From: Hypericum androsaemum
Taxonomy: Eukaryota; Streptophyta; Magnoliopsida; Malpighiales; Hypericaceae
Length of the DNA stretch: 64,000 nucleotides
Direction: 5' to 3'
NCBI GenBank assembly: GCA_963995505.1
Contig: OZ023188.1
Coordinates: 558,001 to 622,000 of the forward strand
The notes beneath the pieces were generated by a model. The model ran no database searches, had not been told where the DNA came from, and was given only the letters and a program-made list of their open reading frames with translations. Numbering within the stretch: position 1 is the stretch's first letter; every line of letters begins with the position of its first letter. Position numbers and translations under genes: made by a program. Below, piece after piece: positions 44,908 through 56,637 of this stretch.

Positions 44908-47900
44908 TTACAAATGAAACCGTCGTAAACCCAGTGACTTAACATGTTTCTCGAACACTTCTCGAGGTAATGCTTTAGTCATTGGATCTGCGGCCATATC
45001 TCGTGTAGATATGTATTTCATACACAGTTCTTTATATTTTATTAAATTTCTCACAAAGTGAAATTTAATATTTATATGCTTAGCCCTGCTATGGAATCTA
45101 GGATCCTTAGCATATGCTATAGCTGCCTGGTTGTCGCAGAATAGACTCACTGGCTCCGTCGAGTTGATCAGGGAGAGATGGCTTAAGAATCTCTTCAACC
45201 ATACCGCTTCTTGTGCAGCATGAGCTGAAGCTACATATTCTGCTTCCATTGTTGACAGGGATACACATGTTTACTTCTTACTGCTCCATGAGACAGCACC
45301 CCCATTCAACAAGAAAATAAATCCAGATGTAGACTTTTTCTTATCCACATCACCTCCCCAATCAGCATCAGTATAGCCACTCATTATCATGTCACGGCCT
45401 TGATAGCACAAGGAGTATTCTGCAGTAGTATTCAAATATTTCAAAATCCCTTTGACAGCCTTCCAGTGAGCACTGCCTGGATCAGACTGATATCTGCTTG
45501 CTATCCCAACAGCATAGCAAATATCAGGTCTAGTACATAACATTGCGTACATCAAGCATCCAACGGCATTGGCATAAGGAATCTTCTCCATGTTCCTATG
45601 TTGTTTAGCTGTTTTTGGGCACATGTCCTTACACAAATTATGACCTTTAACCAATGGGACATACTTTGGGTTACTGTGATCACAATTGATACGTTCTACT
45701 ACTTTGCGATTATATGTCTCTTGTGAAAGAGACACTATTCTTTTTGAACGATTCCTCGAAATCTTAACTCCGAGTATGTAATCCGCTTCACCCATGTCTT
45801 TCATTTCAAAGTTGGAAGATAACCAATTTTTGATTTTGACAAGAAATCCCATGTCATTTTCAGCTAAAAGTATGTCATCAACATACAAGGTGATGATAAC
45901 AAACTTCTTTCCCGATCGCTTAACATACACACAGTGATCTTCGTCTATCATTATAAAATCATGCTGCATGATCGTATTATGAAAGCGAATATACCACTGT
46001 CTAGACGACTGCTTAAGGCCATAAATTGATCTATTCAATTTGTAAACTTTGTGTTCGCAGCCTTTTTGAATGTAGCCCTCAGGCTGAATCATATAGATTT
46101 CTTCATCCAATTCTCCGTGGAGAAAAGCAGTCTTTACATCCATTTGATGTAATTCTAGATTCATGTTAGCAACCATAGCTAAAATGACCCTAATTGACGT
46201 AAATCTAACAACAGGTGCAAAAGTCTCCTCATAGTCTATCCCAGCCTGTTGTTTAAATCCTTGGGCAACCAAACGCGCTTTGTATCTTTCGGTACTGCCA
46301 TCTGCATTGCGCTTGATTTTGAGAATCCACTTATTCCCAATTGCCCTACGCCCATTAGGTAGGTCAACCAGATCCCAAACCTGGTTTTTGATCATAGAAG
46401 ATATTTCTTCATCCATTGCATTCATCCATTCATCACGTTTTGGAGATGACAATGCTCCAGATACATTTTTAGGTTCATCTTCATCCTGCAGGATGGCCAG
46501 AAGAATTTCACTTGGACCACCAAATTTCTTTAGTGATACCAAGAACGCATTAGCCTCGCCTTCGATGTCAAATCATCGGCGTGGTATGCTAGTTCTGCTA
46601 GACCTACGGTATTCCCAGATTTGATAAACATCTCTCATATATTCATCATATCCAGGAATCGCACTCCCACTGGGTGGAAATATCGTACTCCCACTGGAAT
46701 AAGGAATTACCTCCCTTACAGGACTCAGATCACGACCTTCCGGATCATTTTGAGTTGAAAAATCTCTATCTTTCTCCTCAATTCTTCCACTCGGAAGAAG
46801 TGATCTAGATGAATCTGGTTCATTTGTCTCATAAAGGGTAAGGTCACTACTAACCTCTCCCAACTTTGGAAATTCATTCTCCAAAAAAGTGACATCGCGT
46901 GATTCAAATTCTGTTACATGTCCATTGTCCAGTTCACCCACGAACACGTACCCTTTAGATACCTCTGGGTATCTTATAAAGATACTTTTTCTACCTCTCG
47001 GTCCTAATTTACCGAAAGTACTTGAGGTAGAATGGACATAGGACGCACACCCCCATGGCTTAAAATAGGATAAATGGGGCTTCCGATCTGTCCACATTTC
47101 ATAAGGAGTGGCTGTAACAGACTTAGAGGGAACACGGTTTAGAACGTATGCGGCAGTCAGGAGCACATCTCCATAGAATGATATAGGCAAACTTGCCTCT
47201 GCCATCATCGATCTAACCATATCAAGAAGAGTTCTATTTCTTCTTTCAGCAACTCCGTTTTGCTGTGGTGTATAAGGAATGGACAACTGATGTTCAATTC
47301 CTTTTTCAATGCATAGAGCTTTGAACTCATCAGAAAGATATTCACGGCCACGATCAGTTCGTAAGGCCTTTATCTTTCTGTCCTTCTGATTCTCAACAAA
47401 ACTCATGTATGTCATGAAGCAGTTTAAGGTTTCAGACTTGTGAGAAATCAGGTATATCAGACCATATCTAGTATAGTCGTCAATAAAGGTGATGAAGTAA
47501 TATGCTCCATGCCTTGCCCTCACGTTCATTGGACCACATATGTCAGAATGGACTAATTGTAGTGGAAATTTGGCTTTAGCCCCAGTACCGAAAGGTTTTC
47601 TAGTACTTTTCCCTTCTAGACAGGATACGCAACTAGGTAATATAGATTTCTCTATATTGCCCAACAGTCCTGCCTTAGCTAGACGGTTTAAACGATCCTG
47701 ACCGATATGGCCAAGTCTAGAATGCCATAGTTTAATATCATCCTCTGATAAATTTGAACTAGTGACAAAGGAAAAACTTTCAGAAGGATCAATATCCAAA
47801 ATCAAAAAACCTTCCGATATATATCCAAGGTCAAAATAGGCATCATCCAAAAATAATCTAACAGTGTCGTTCTCAAACGACAACCGAAAACCTAAAGACA

Positions 47901-49050
47901 TTAAAGCCGAAACTGAGATCAGGTTCCTTCGTATGTCTGGAGCAAACAACACGTCATGTAAAAGAAGGGCACGACCACCACGAAGGTGTAATCTACAAGT
48001 GCCTAGGCCTTTCACATCCACGCACGAGTTGTTACCGACAAAAATAGTTTTTGCTCCAGCCGGCAACCGCCTGTACTCAACGAACGAACCACGGTCTCTA
48101 GCTATATGGTCTGTCGCTCCTGAATCAATCACCCACATAGAATGTGATTCAGTTAGAAGGGTACAAGAAGATACATACAATTTACTCACACTTGAGTTTA
48201 GATGTACCTGCTTGGGCATTTTGCAATCTTTTGCAAAATGTCCCTTCTGTTGACAGTTAAAACATTTCACTTTTGAAATGTTAAACCGCTTGTTCTTTTT
48301 AGCCTTGGAGCCATCCAACTTAGTTCCATGGTTTTCAGCCTTTGGAGTTTGTTTACACTTACCCTTCCCTTTACCTTTCTTCTTTTTCCCACCACTCCCA
48401 GTCGAACAAATCGAATGGGCTTCAGGGTGGGATTTCATAGCTAGGAGGCGATCTTCCTCCAGCTCAAGGTGTCTGGCAACATCATCAAATGTTACCAGAT
48501 GATTGGAATGGGTAAGATTCATCTTCATCTGTTCCCAAGTTGGTGGTAGGGAACGGATGACAGCTTGAATCTGCTGCTCGTTGCTGAGTATGTGACCAGC
48601 CTCTGCCAGTTCACTGATCATATTGGACATCACTCTCAAGTGTTTCCTCATGGGAACCTCCGGACGCTTTTTAAAGGTGTCAAACCTTATGGTGAAAGCA
48701 CGCAGCTTCGACACTGAAAGCTTTCCGAATTTCAGTTTGAGAGCATCCCATAACTCTTTCGCGTTGTCATGCACGCGAAATTGTCTGGTGATATCATCCA
48801 TCATTGAACTCAACAAGATCAATCGAGCAGTAGTGTTTTTCCTCTTCCAAATAACATAAGCTTCCTTATCTCGCTTATGTTGAGCAGTTGTGCCTTCTTC
48901 AGGCTCATCCATTATGACATGTATGTGCTCCAGAACCTCTTGTTCCTCAAGCACATATTGGATTTTCATACTCCAATTGTCATAGTTTTCACCGTTGAGT
49001 TTTAACTCACGGTTTAGCTCAGCTATGATGGATCTAGAAGTGACTGACAT
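44908..49050 (-). pseudogene. Copia 2 gag-pol polyprotein, two stops
   Basis: Gag starts at 49050 (MSVTSRSIIAELNREL). The protein then has a CCHC knuckle CFNCQQKGHFAKDC, the protease VIDSGATDHIARDR, the integrase HSRLGHIGQDRLNRLAKAG and GPMNVRARHGAYYFITFIDD with DRGRE and the catalytic Glu in YTPQQNGVAERRNR, RT with VKTAFLHGELDEEIYM and YVDDILLAEND, and RNase H with GYTDADWGGD and CDNQAAIAYAKD. TGA at 46573-46575 replaces an Arg between integrase and RT, and TAA at 45271-45273 replaces the Gln after SSKK before RNase H. Both fit C-to-T changes (CGA to TGA, CAA to TAA). The three open pieces are otherwise complete. Confidence 0.94.
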
Positions 49051-49052
49051 TT

Positions 49053-49196
49053 CTATAGGGATTTTTAATATGAGAACATATTAGAAATTTGATTTGGCAA
49101 TATGATTCAATTTACTAATCACTCATAACTTTTAACGATATGGAGTTCTTGATTAATCTCAAAATCGAAGTGGGTCGCGGGCACGCTTCCCCTCAC
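49053..49196 (-). other. candidate leader intron of Copia 2
   Basis: A donor ATG|GTGAGG (49197/49196) and an acceptor CCCTATAG (ending 49053) enclose 144 nt. The ATG of gag begins two bases after the acceptor, at 49050. A TTTCTAAT branch-like site lies a short way before the acceptor. Position, size and ends match Copia 1. Confidence 0.4.
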
Positions 49197-49360
49197 CATT
49201 CAAGTATTAATCTTAAACTTCAACCGTTTAAAGTTCATCGATAGTAAATTCAAGTGGAAGCAATTAAACAAACATCTTTATTTAATTACATGTTTGACAC
49301 ATGCATTTGTACATTCTGAGTGTGCTCACACATGCACAAAACCTCAGACAAGGTCACAAC

Positions 49361-50056
49361 CTATTGTACAAAAGTCCTCCAAAAACAACATATGTATATG
49401 GGGACAGTTAAACATATAATCACACAGGGATCGGATGTCCAGGCGATCCGGTAGGAGAATCCAGATACATATCTGGATTCGGGTCCGAAGACGATCCGGT
49501 AGGAGAATCCAGATACATATCTGGATCCGGGTCTGAAGACGATCCGGTGGGGGCCGGGTACGAGGACGATCCGATGAGAAGTTCCAGGGTACTTTCTGAT
49601 CCAGATGATCAGGAGCGGAGGAAAACTATAATAGTAATCCTTAGCGAAGTAGCGGTTCAAGATCAAACCGCTTCGCAGCTCCAGAACAGAAGAAGGTATC
49701 ATTTCTCTGCGTAGACCCTTATCCTCAAGATAATGGATCAGACCATAGAGAGCATCTCTATGGGTATTGAACTCGGGTGCCGAGAAGACACTCATATCTT
49801 CTCGAATTTTCATCGTGACCAGGAGGTCTCGAAACATAGAGGGCTAGTCCTCTCAATGATCGTAACCTCCGGCCCAGATGCACTCTTGCATCTCCCGGTG
49901 AACAGCCTCAATGTGCTCAACGATGACATACATGTCATTCTTGGGCACACGTAGCGGTAAACGGCGCTTCAGAATCTTCTGTCGAAGTTCTGTTGCACTT
50001 GCACAGAAGTTCAGATACCTGTCTCCAGTAGCCATCAAATCTTGCAACAATTGCAA
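49361..50056 (-). CDS. small ORF region upstream of gag in Copia 2, unknown function
   Basis: The first frame (50056-49853, 67 residues) has LRQKILKRRLPLRV and VEHIEAVHREMQECI, matching the small ORF of Copia 1. After a stop the same frame stays open from 49837 to 49361 (158 residues, starting MFRDLLVTMKIREDMSVF), so an older protein of 200 or more residues may have been split by TGA and TAG. The last third has a repeated segment (PGSRYVSGFSYRIVFGPESRYVSG written in two units). No known domain is recognised. Confidence 0.45.
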
Positions 50057-51183
50057 TTCAATTTCGGGTTAATACTCATATTTTCCCAAAATAGGATTGA
50101 AAAACTCATTTTCCAATCTTTTGATGAACATTCTATGGATCAATTTATGTGATTTTAGTTTAACTTTCACATATCTCGGAACTCGTTCCAAAATATTTTA
50201 TTAAAATATAATTTTAATAAACCTAATTGACAAAAATTTCTCAAAATTTTTGTCAATTTATTGGATTTTAATTGAATAAAAAATTGATTTTATTCAATTA
50301 AAAGAGAAAAACTAATTTTTAAGTCCAATTTTGACTTAAGTCAAAATTGACCGTAAATCGGTTCGGTCGAACCAAGAAACCAGGTCAATCTATCCGGTTT
50401 TTTGATTTTCTTGACCAAGGTATAAATATTTTCGGGAAAAATTATGAAATTACGATTTTGCCCCTCGCATATTTTTCCCCCTGATTTTCTCTCTCCCCGA
50501 CCGCGAGGACGAAAAATCATCCGCCGCTCCGCCAATGACCGCCGCGTAACGGCGGCGAACCACCGGCCGAGACCGGTCGCAATCGACGCGTCTCCGCCTT
50601 GCGATCACGTCCGTCTAAGCCGCACAGGCCGCCGTGCGGCCGTTCTTTGCCGCGATCGTCTTCTCCGTTCCGCGTCTCTCCGCCGTCGTCATCCTCGATC
50701 TCGCAATTTCGGCGACGTCGATCCTCAAACGTGGTATCGGGACGTCGGGGAGAAGCCGGAGAATCGACAATTGTCGATCAACGGCGTCGAAATCGTCGGA
50801 TTTCTGACGAAATCAACGGATTTTGATTTCGGGCGAAAACGCCCAAATCGCCCGATTAGGGTTTGATTCGATTTGGGGATTTTTGGGAAAATTTCTAATT
50901 AATTCCCAAGTCTTCCAAAAATTGCACCGAGGTCCATGACACGCAGGTGCCACGTATGCGGTCAAATTTCAGATTGGTACCTTAAGGTTTCGCGCGTGCG
51001 CGAATTTGCCCGCGTGGTTAGGCAAAAATTAATTTAGTCCCGCTGGTTCCAAATTAATTACATTAAAGTCCAACAGATTATGATTTTCCATAAAATCACG
51101 ATTAATAAGATTTTTAACTCAATAAATCACATAATTACTTGAATTAAAACATCATATTATCTTCAAAACATGGTTTCAACCAT
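50057..51183 (-). other. Copia 2 5' leader
   Basis: It is AT-rich near 50090-50340 and GC- and CpG-rich at 50480-50870. Plus-strand open frames in the GC-rich part have no counterpart in Copia 1 and are taken as chance. Confidence 0.6.
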
Positions 51184-51195
51184 GCTCTGATACCA
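51184..51195 (-). other. Copia 2 primer binding site (initiator tRNA-Met type)
   Basis: The minus strand reads TGGTATCAGAGC, the standard copia site, two bases inside the 5' LTR. Confidence 0.92.
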
Positions 51196-51197
51196 AT

Positions 51198-51672
51198 TGA
51201 CAGTTTTGACACGTAATTAACGAGTAATTACGTGTTAAACCTATTTAATTAACAAACTAATTCGTTAATAATAAATCACTTACTTGTTGAAGTAAGAGGT
51301 CCACAGGCTCGGGTCCACAACTTCTTCGCACTGGTCGAATTACGATCACGTTTGAACGGATCCGTGATCGATTTTCACGAGATTTCCTTTTATCGAAAAT
51401 CTGATTAAAATTCTGGAACTGATCCGGAATTTTCTTTTCTTATTGAGTGGTTGTGGGAAAAGTTACAAATTGGTCCAGCCGGATTTTCCTTTTTATAGGG
51501 AAATCCGGACAGCCAAAATGTGCCACGTGGCGCGCCACGTGGGCTACCACATGTGACGTCAGCGCCACGTCAATGCGGGTTGACCGGCCCATTCAACCCA
51601 ACTTCTTGGGCCTAATGGGCCCGGGCCCAATTAGGCAAAAAAATAATTGCCTATTGGGCCCAAGGTCCAACA
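51198..51672 (-). repeat. Copia 2 5' LTR
   Basis: It is 475 bp with the same ends as the left LTR. It has two CACGTG cores and one TGACGTCA (about 51522-51562). It lies next to the primer binding site and so is the promoter-bearing copy. Confidence 0.92.
51488..51500 (-). promoter_or_regulatory. TATA box in the Copia 2 5' LTR
   Basis: The minus strand reads CCCTATAAAAAGG. The same box, CCTATAAAAGGGG, is in the other LTR near 43640-43652. The G-box and TGACGTCA cluster lies just upstream in the direction of transcription, a plausible enhancer-promoter unit. Confidence 0.65.
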
Positions 51673-51809
51673 GAAACCATCAATATCAAAAAAAAAACCA
51701 AGAAAGGAAGTGAGAAAAAAGATGGTAGTAGGTGGGACCTGTCAATCTATCCATTAAAGAAGACGGTAGCGTGCCTAGCTTTTCGGTATCCAAATATTAT
51801 TGTGGTAAT

Positions 51810-51915
51810 TTAGATCCAAGTTGAATAAAACTTTTAAAAAATGAGAAAATTTTTCCAATAAATATTTAATGTTGTTACATTTTTAACAACTCGAACTCAT
51901 TAAAGCTAAAATAAC
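51810..51915. repeat. dispersed AT-rich repeat, copy 6, in duplication copy A
   Basis: It reads TTTAGATCCAAGTTGAATAA, AATTTTTCCAATAAATATTT, AATGTTGTTACATTTTTAAC, then ACTCGAACTCATTAAAGCTA and AAATAACAAG. Its paralog is in copy B. Confidence 0.4.
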
Positions 51916-52219
51916 AAGTGTTGGCTAGTTGCGTTCATGTTTGGAGCGATTGGTAGGTCAGCGGTATAACGCGCTTTTGACAGCTATACGTATATTAATT
52001 AAGCTAACATGGGCCACTGTTAATTAGTGCAAGGTCCAAGTTTTTAATTAATTAGACTTACTTTTAGAATAATTAATTAGAGTTTCTCTTCCACACTTCT
52101 AGCACGAGGAACTGATATTTAATTGAAACAAAACAGCAATTCTTGGGATAAAATTTACAATTTTATTGTATTGTTAGTCCCTCCCAGTGATTGAGATTTT
52201 CAATAGTTCATTGCAGAGC

Positions 52220-52598
52220 TTGGCTGGGTATTGGGTAGTATTTCGGAGAAAGTTTGTTTTGCTTTTTTTGGTGCAGTTGCTTGGAGTATCTAGGAGCAAA
52301 AGAATCGTGTCATCTTTCAAGCTGCAAATTGCAACGAATAACTTCTCCAGCATTCTACCTTATCGCGTGCTCGTGAATGGATGTTCTGGTCGGGTACGGC
52401 TAAGATTTTTGGTGGCAGGACCTTTCTGGAGTCTTTAAAAACTTGGGAGGACTAGCGACTGGTCTATTGCAGTGCTGGTCTGAAGGAATTGTGTGGGGCT
52501 TTTACTCTTGATGGTGCCTTACCACCATTGTAACTGGATGTTGCTGTATACCCCATTCATTATTATTATTAATAAAATCTACTTCTCAAAAAAAAAGG
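52220..52598 (+). mobile_element. 5'-truncated LINE 3' end
   Basis: The plus strand has a degenerate W.I..QKNR..FQAA-type zf-RVT segment (GCAGTTGCTTGGAGTATC and on), with an in-frame stop. Toward its right end it has AATAAAATCTACTTCTC and a run of As. The block is missing from duplication copy B, which reads straight through (GCAGAGCGTGGAAAAAGGAGC). This fits a truncated L1-type insertion after the duplication. Confidence 0.65.
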
Positions 52599-52892
52599 AG
52601 CTGACTATTCTATTTGGACATGGAAAAAACTCACAAATGAATGGAGAGGTCTGTTGACTGATTACAATAATTTTACTACAATTTTTAAACAACAAGTCTG
52701 AACTGAACTAATTAATCTATGTGCAACCTACGTTGATTGATAAATGATGTCAAAGTTTTTTCTATACATTCTTAGGGAACCAGATCATTAGTCTGCATCT
52801 GCTATTGAGCTGGCGGCCTCTCCTTTCTAGCTAGCTGTCCAGTAGCCGGCAACTGCCATTTTATTTGAACTAAAATAAATTTCTGCCATTGT

Positions 52893-54022
52893 ATTTTTTT
52901 TTATAAGTAAAGTGTATTGATCCACTAAAAGATAATTACAAAGATAATTACATCCAAGTGCACGAAGTATACAACACTCACGTATCAAGGCACTAGATAG
53001 ACACATATCTAAACGGGACAAAGATAAGTGCTATCTAACGAAATCTAAAAAATAATTCCAACAACAAACAGAAAACCCCGAAGTACACCCAAGAAAAGTT
53101 CAAAGACTAGTGGGGGTCAACAGGAAGGAATCTAACGTACCCTCGAGCAGTAGTCTTAAGCGCGAGGAAGATTGCAGAGGTGTCTTCCTCCCAAGAAATG
53201 CCCATGAAGATTGCCAAACGCCAAGCCTCGGACCTGAGCTCCTCACTAAGAACATCATTACATACATCCACGGAAGCAAGGAGCGAGCAGAGGGAGGAGT
53301 TACGTTGAAGGACGAACCAAAGGGTGCAAGCCAGCATTCTTCAACGGCGGCAACTTGAGGGTCGCCGCCTTGGCCGTCAGTTTTCAAACCCGACAGCTAG
53401 ATCTAACCGAAGTCAACAATAAAGACTTCCCTTTGCTAGGCTTCTTGACCACTTTAGGAGGCTGTAGTAGGGGAGAAGAAGAGCGCTCGAAGAGTTGCGA
53501 GACAGGCACGGAAGATGGCCAATTAATCACCCCAACATCCGCTAAAGAATTGCGAGACCTCCTGTCGAGCACGCGAGCTGGGCGCAGCAGCAGGAGAGCG
53601 GGGAGAGAAGCTGAAAGAAGCAGCGAGAGGTTGCTCACCAAGCTCATGTTCAGCGACAGCATCCAAGGAAACTACAACGTCATCACATAACGTGACACCA
53701 TCGCACGGAGACAGAGTAGCAGCGACAACAAGAACGGGCGAAGCAAACAACTCCCGCCCAACTGAATCTGAAGCAGCTAGATGCTGCGAGGCCTCATCGA
53801 GACCCACAGCAACCCGAACAAGAGCAGGCCGTCCAGCATCATCAATGACAACATCTCCAACATGCGACACCAAAACATCACCAGGGAGATGACCATCTTT
53901 CACGACATCAAGGTCCTTCAAAACAACAGCAGAACGGGCAGCAAGTGGCTGCACATCCAGACCAGCGGAGACAGGAGACCCGAAATAAGTAGCAGGGAGA
54001 GCACAATCAACCACCACCGAGG
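52893..54022 (-). mobile_element. unclassified retroelement-like fragment
   Basis: The left end is a T-run, so on the minus strand the fragment ends ...TTTACTTATAAAAAAAA like other LINE tails here. The interior (53100-54017) is GC-rich and partly open on the minus strand. Pieces include LRSEAWRLAIFMGISWEEDT and LPLLAPCFRG-like text in shifted frames, and an upstream acidic-hydrophobic piece with VVVDCALPATYFGS. These could be the decayed ORF1 of a LINE or a retroposed host gene. I do not recognise the protein. It lies exactly between duplication copies A and B. Confidence 0.4.
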
Positions 54023-55408
54023 GATTGATCTAAGTTCGAGTCAGTGAATTTTTTTAATGATGGCAAAAACTCTGTGAGTGGATTGAAGAAAAAAATACTA
54101 TTTCAGCCGAAAGTTGACAGTTCAATTATGTTTACTCTTCCTTCAAAAAAAATATTATGTTTACTCCAACCGGTAGTCAAGATGTGAACCCGTTAGAAAA
54201 AATATAAAAAGAGTACGTACGAACATTTGGTTTGGAACTAGTTTACGTACTAGTTTTACCGAGTCTTTTCGTTGCGGAACCACACCGCCTGCTTGTATTC
54301 TACGAAGAATTCTGGATCTGAAATATTAGGGCTCGGATACTTTAGGAAGTACTTCTTCGGAATACAAACACACTTAAAAAATATGGAAGATGTCTTAAAG
54401 GTGTACTGTTCAATTTTATCGTGCATGATTCCGCCTCGCTAGATTTTATCGTGCACGATTTCCATGGATTATGTGTCATAGTTGATACACGTGAATATGA
54501 AATATCCGAGAGATATTGAAACCATCAATATCGACAAAGGAGAAAAGAAACCAAGGAAGGAAAAAGATGGTAGTAGGTTGGACGGACCTGTAAATCTATC
54601 CGTTAAAGAAGACGGTAGCGTGCCTAGCTTTTCGGTATTCAAATATTGCGGTGATTTAGATCCGAGTCGAGTAAAACGTTTGAAAAGTAACAAAATTTTT
54701 TCAATAAATATTTAAAGTTGTTACATTTTTAAGACCTTGAACTGTTGATTGAAGCTAAAATAACAAGGGTTGCCTTGGTTTTTTTGAGAAGGAAACACTT
54801 GTTGCCTAGTTGTGTTCATGTTTGGAGCGATTGGTAGGTCAGCCGTATAACGCACTTTTGACAGCTATACGTATATTAATTAAGCTAACAAGGGCCACTG
54901 TTAATTAGCGCCAGGTCCAAGTTTTTAATTAATTAGACTTTCTTTTAGAATAATTAATTAGAGTTTCTCTTCCACGCTTCTAGCACGAGGAACTGATATT
55001 TAATTGAAACAAAAACAACAATTCTTGGGATAAAATTTACAATTTTATTGTATCGTTAGTCCCTCCCAAGTGATTGAGATTTTCAATAGTTGATTGCAGA
55101 GCGTGGAAAAAGGAGCTGACTATTCTAGTTGGACATGGGAAAAACTCACAAATGAATGAAGAGGTTTGTTGACTGATTACAATAATTTTACTACCATTTT
55201 TAAACAACATGTCCAACACTAAACTGATTAATCTATGTGCAACCTACGTTGATTGATAAATGATGTCAAAGTTTTTTCTATACATTCTTAGGGAACCAGA
55301 TCATTAGTCTGCATCTGCTATTGAGCTGGCGGCCTCTCCTTTCTGGCTAGCTGCCCAGTAGCCGGCAACTGCCATTTTATTTGAACTACAATAAAATTTA
55401 TGCCACTG
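54023..55408. repeat. segmental duplication copy B with the empty Copia 2 site
   Basis: It aligns with copy A from GATTGATCTAA to TGCCACTG. At about 54515-54525 it reads GATATTGAAACCATC without interruption, the site that Copia 2 occupies in copy A (GATATAGAAAC ... GAAACCATC). It also lacks the LINE fragment. No gene is seen in it. Confidence 0.85.
54655..54762. repeat. dispersed AT-rich repeat, copy 7, in duplication copy B
   Basis: This is the paralog of the copy at 51810, duplicated together with its surroundings (TTTAGATCCGAGTCGAGTAA, then AATAAATATTTAAAGTTG). Confidence 0.4.
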
Positions 55409-56004
55409 CATATATATTTAATTGATAAGAGTCGTAGTAAATTAACATAAATTATGCTACCAAAATTTTTTTAACATAAATTATCGAATTCAAGTCTTAA
55501 TGTGTAGTTGCACTTAAAACTCGTTAGAATAAGTTTTTCTGTATGTTTTACAGTAAAACAATAAATTCTCTTATCTCATTCTTTTAAAAAATTGACGTTT
55601 TCTCTCTCGCCGGATCCTCCACCTACAAAATGTGATAGCGGGTGAGAGAAAATGGTTGAGAACTGGGATAGTTCATTGTTTGACTATAAAGTATACTAAC
55701 ATTTGACGGATTAAAAGAATCTAAGTGTGATCGTATTTCAAAAATGAGGTGTATTTTATTGATATAAATAGTAGTAATTAAATTAATTAATTTTTTTGAA
55801 AAATATTTTCAAATATAAAAGAATGTGAATATTAATTTTGTTAAATCTCGGGCACTTGGTTTACTCAATTTCCCAAGACTCAGAATGATGACTTGTCCGT
55901 ACTAGTCGAGGGTTCTCCTCTTGTTTCCGAGAAGTTAGGGTTGGTTGATGGAAGCAGAGTTCAAATGACGCGGGCGACAGAGAATCCATGCAGCCGCTAC
56001 TCCT
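55409..56004. other. AT-rich spacer before the EFL1 fragment
   Basis: No gene is recognised. The last 100 bases become GC-richer but show no clear EFL1 protein. Confidence 0.5.
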
Positions 56005-56637
56005 AGAAGCAGAAACTCTCTTTCAACTAGCTACTTCGGCTGGCCCGATGAACCGCTATGTGGGGATTGGGATTTGTTGTTGAGGCCTACTTAAATCCTC
56101 TGGCTGAGCAGTCTGATACATCTGAATCAAACCAGCTAACCGATCGGTATGGTATCCTAGCTGGACAGGTTATGATTGCTGTCAAGGATGCCTACAGAGC
56201 AGCTCTTCTACAGAAGAAGCCCTCTACTTTTGTGAATTGAATTCACTCCTACTGAATATTTAGGTCCGATACGCGGTGCTTAACCGGAGACGTGCTAGGA
56301 TATTGAAGGAGGAAATGCATGAAGGCTCTCCACTCTTCACGGTCCATGCATACGCCCCTGTCTCGGAAAGTCTCGGTTTTGCTGATGAGCTTCGAAGACG
56401 GACTTCAGGGGTGCAAGCGCCCTCCTTGTTCACAGTCACTGGGAGGCACTAGCCGAGGACCCTTTCTTCGTTCCAAAGACTGAAGAAGAGAAAGAAGAGT
56501 TTGGAGATGGTTCTAGTGTTCTTCCCAACACAGCAATGAAGCTCATTGACGCCGCGAGGAGGTGCAAGGGCCTGCCCGTGGAGGAAAAGGTAGTCCAGCA
56601 TGCGACCAAACAAAGAACCCTAGCTAGAAAAGTTTAG
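56005..56637 (+). pseudogene. 3' fragment of an EFL1-type (elongation factor-like) GTPase gene
   Basis: Pieces in different plus-strand frames match the C-terminus of EFL1/RIA1, the GTPase that with SBDS releases eIF6 from 60S subunits. They are a FQLATSAGP piece, MWGLGFVVEAYLNPLAEQSD, YGILAGQVMIAVKDAYRAAL, VLNRRRARILKEEM, SHWEALAEDPFFVPKTEEE, VLPNTAMKLIDAARRCKGLP, and the end ATKQRTLARKV followed by TAG. At least three small frameshifts (near 56045, 56240-56270 and 56415) break it. The GTPase domain and two thirds of the gene are absent. It is a truncated pseudogene. Confidence 0.8.

Larger units (their letters stand above)
43357..51672 (-). mobile_element. Copia 2, full-length Ty1/copia LTR retrotransposon
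   Basis: LTRs at 43357-43964 and 51198-51672 begin TGACAGTTTTGAC or close to it and end CAAGGTCCAACA. The target duplication GAAAC is at 43352-43356 and 51673-51677. The order on the minus strand is 5' LTR, primer site, leader with small ORF, gag, protease, integrase, RT, RNase H, long 3' region and 3' LTR. It is the same broad group as Copia 1 in protein, leader and 3' region, but its LTRs differ. Only two stops break gag-pol, so it is young. The two LTRs differ in length (608 and 475 bp) because repeats in the middle vary. Confidence 0.95.
42887..52891. repeat. segmental duplication copy A, interrupted by Copia 2 and a LINE fragment
   Basis: Copy A consists of 42887-43356 and 51673-52891. 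It aligns with copy B (54023-55408) through blocks such as AACTCTGTGAGTGGATTGAAG, GTTGCGGAACCACACC, GGAGCGATTGGTAGGTCAGC and GGAACCAGATCATTAGTCTG. Two insertions are absent from copy B: Copia 2 at GAAAC, and a LINE-like fragment at about 52220-52598. Confidence 0.85.

Noticed and set aside
50444..50866. 140-codon plus-strand open frame in the Copia 2 leader
   Set aside because: Arg/Pro-rich composition from CpG-rich leader DNA, with no counterpart in Copia 1 and no known domain.
53523..54017. 164-codon minus-strand frame as a host gene
   Set aside because: Val/Ala/Asp-rich text without a recognised domain, no leader or start context, and lying in a block with a LINE-like tail. Kept only as part of the retroelement-like fragment.
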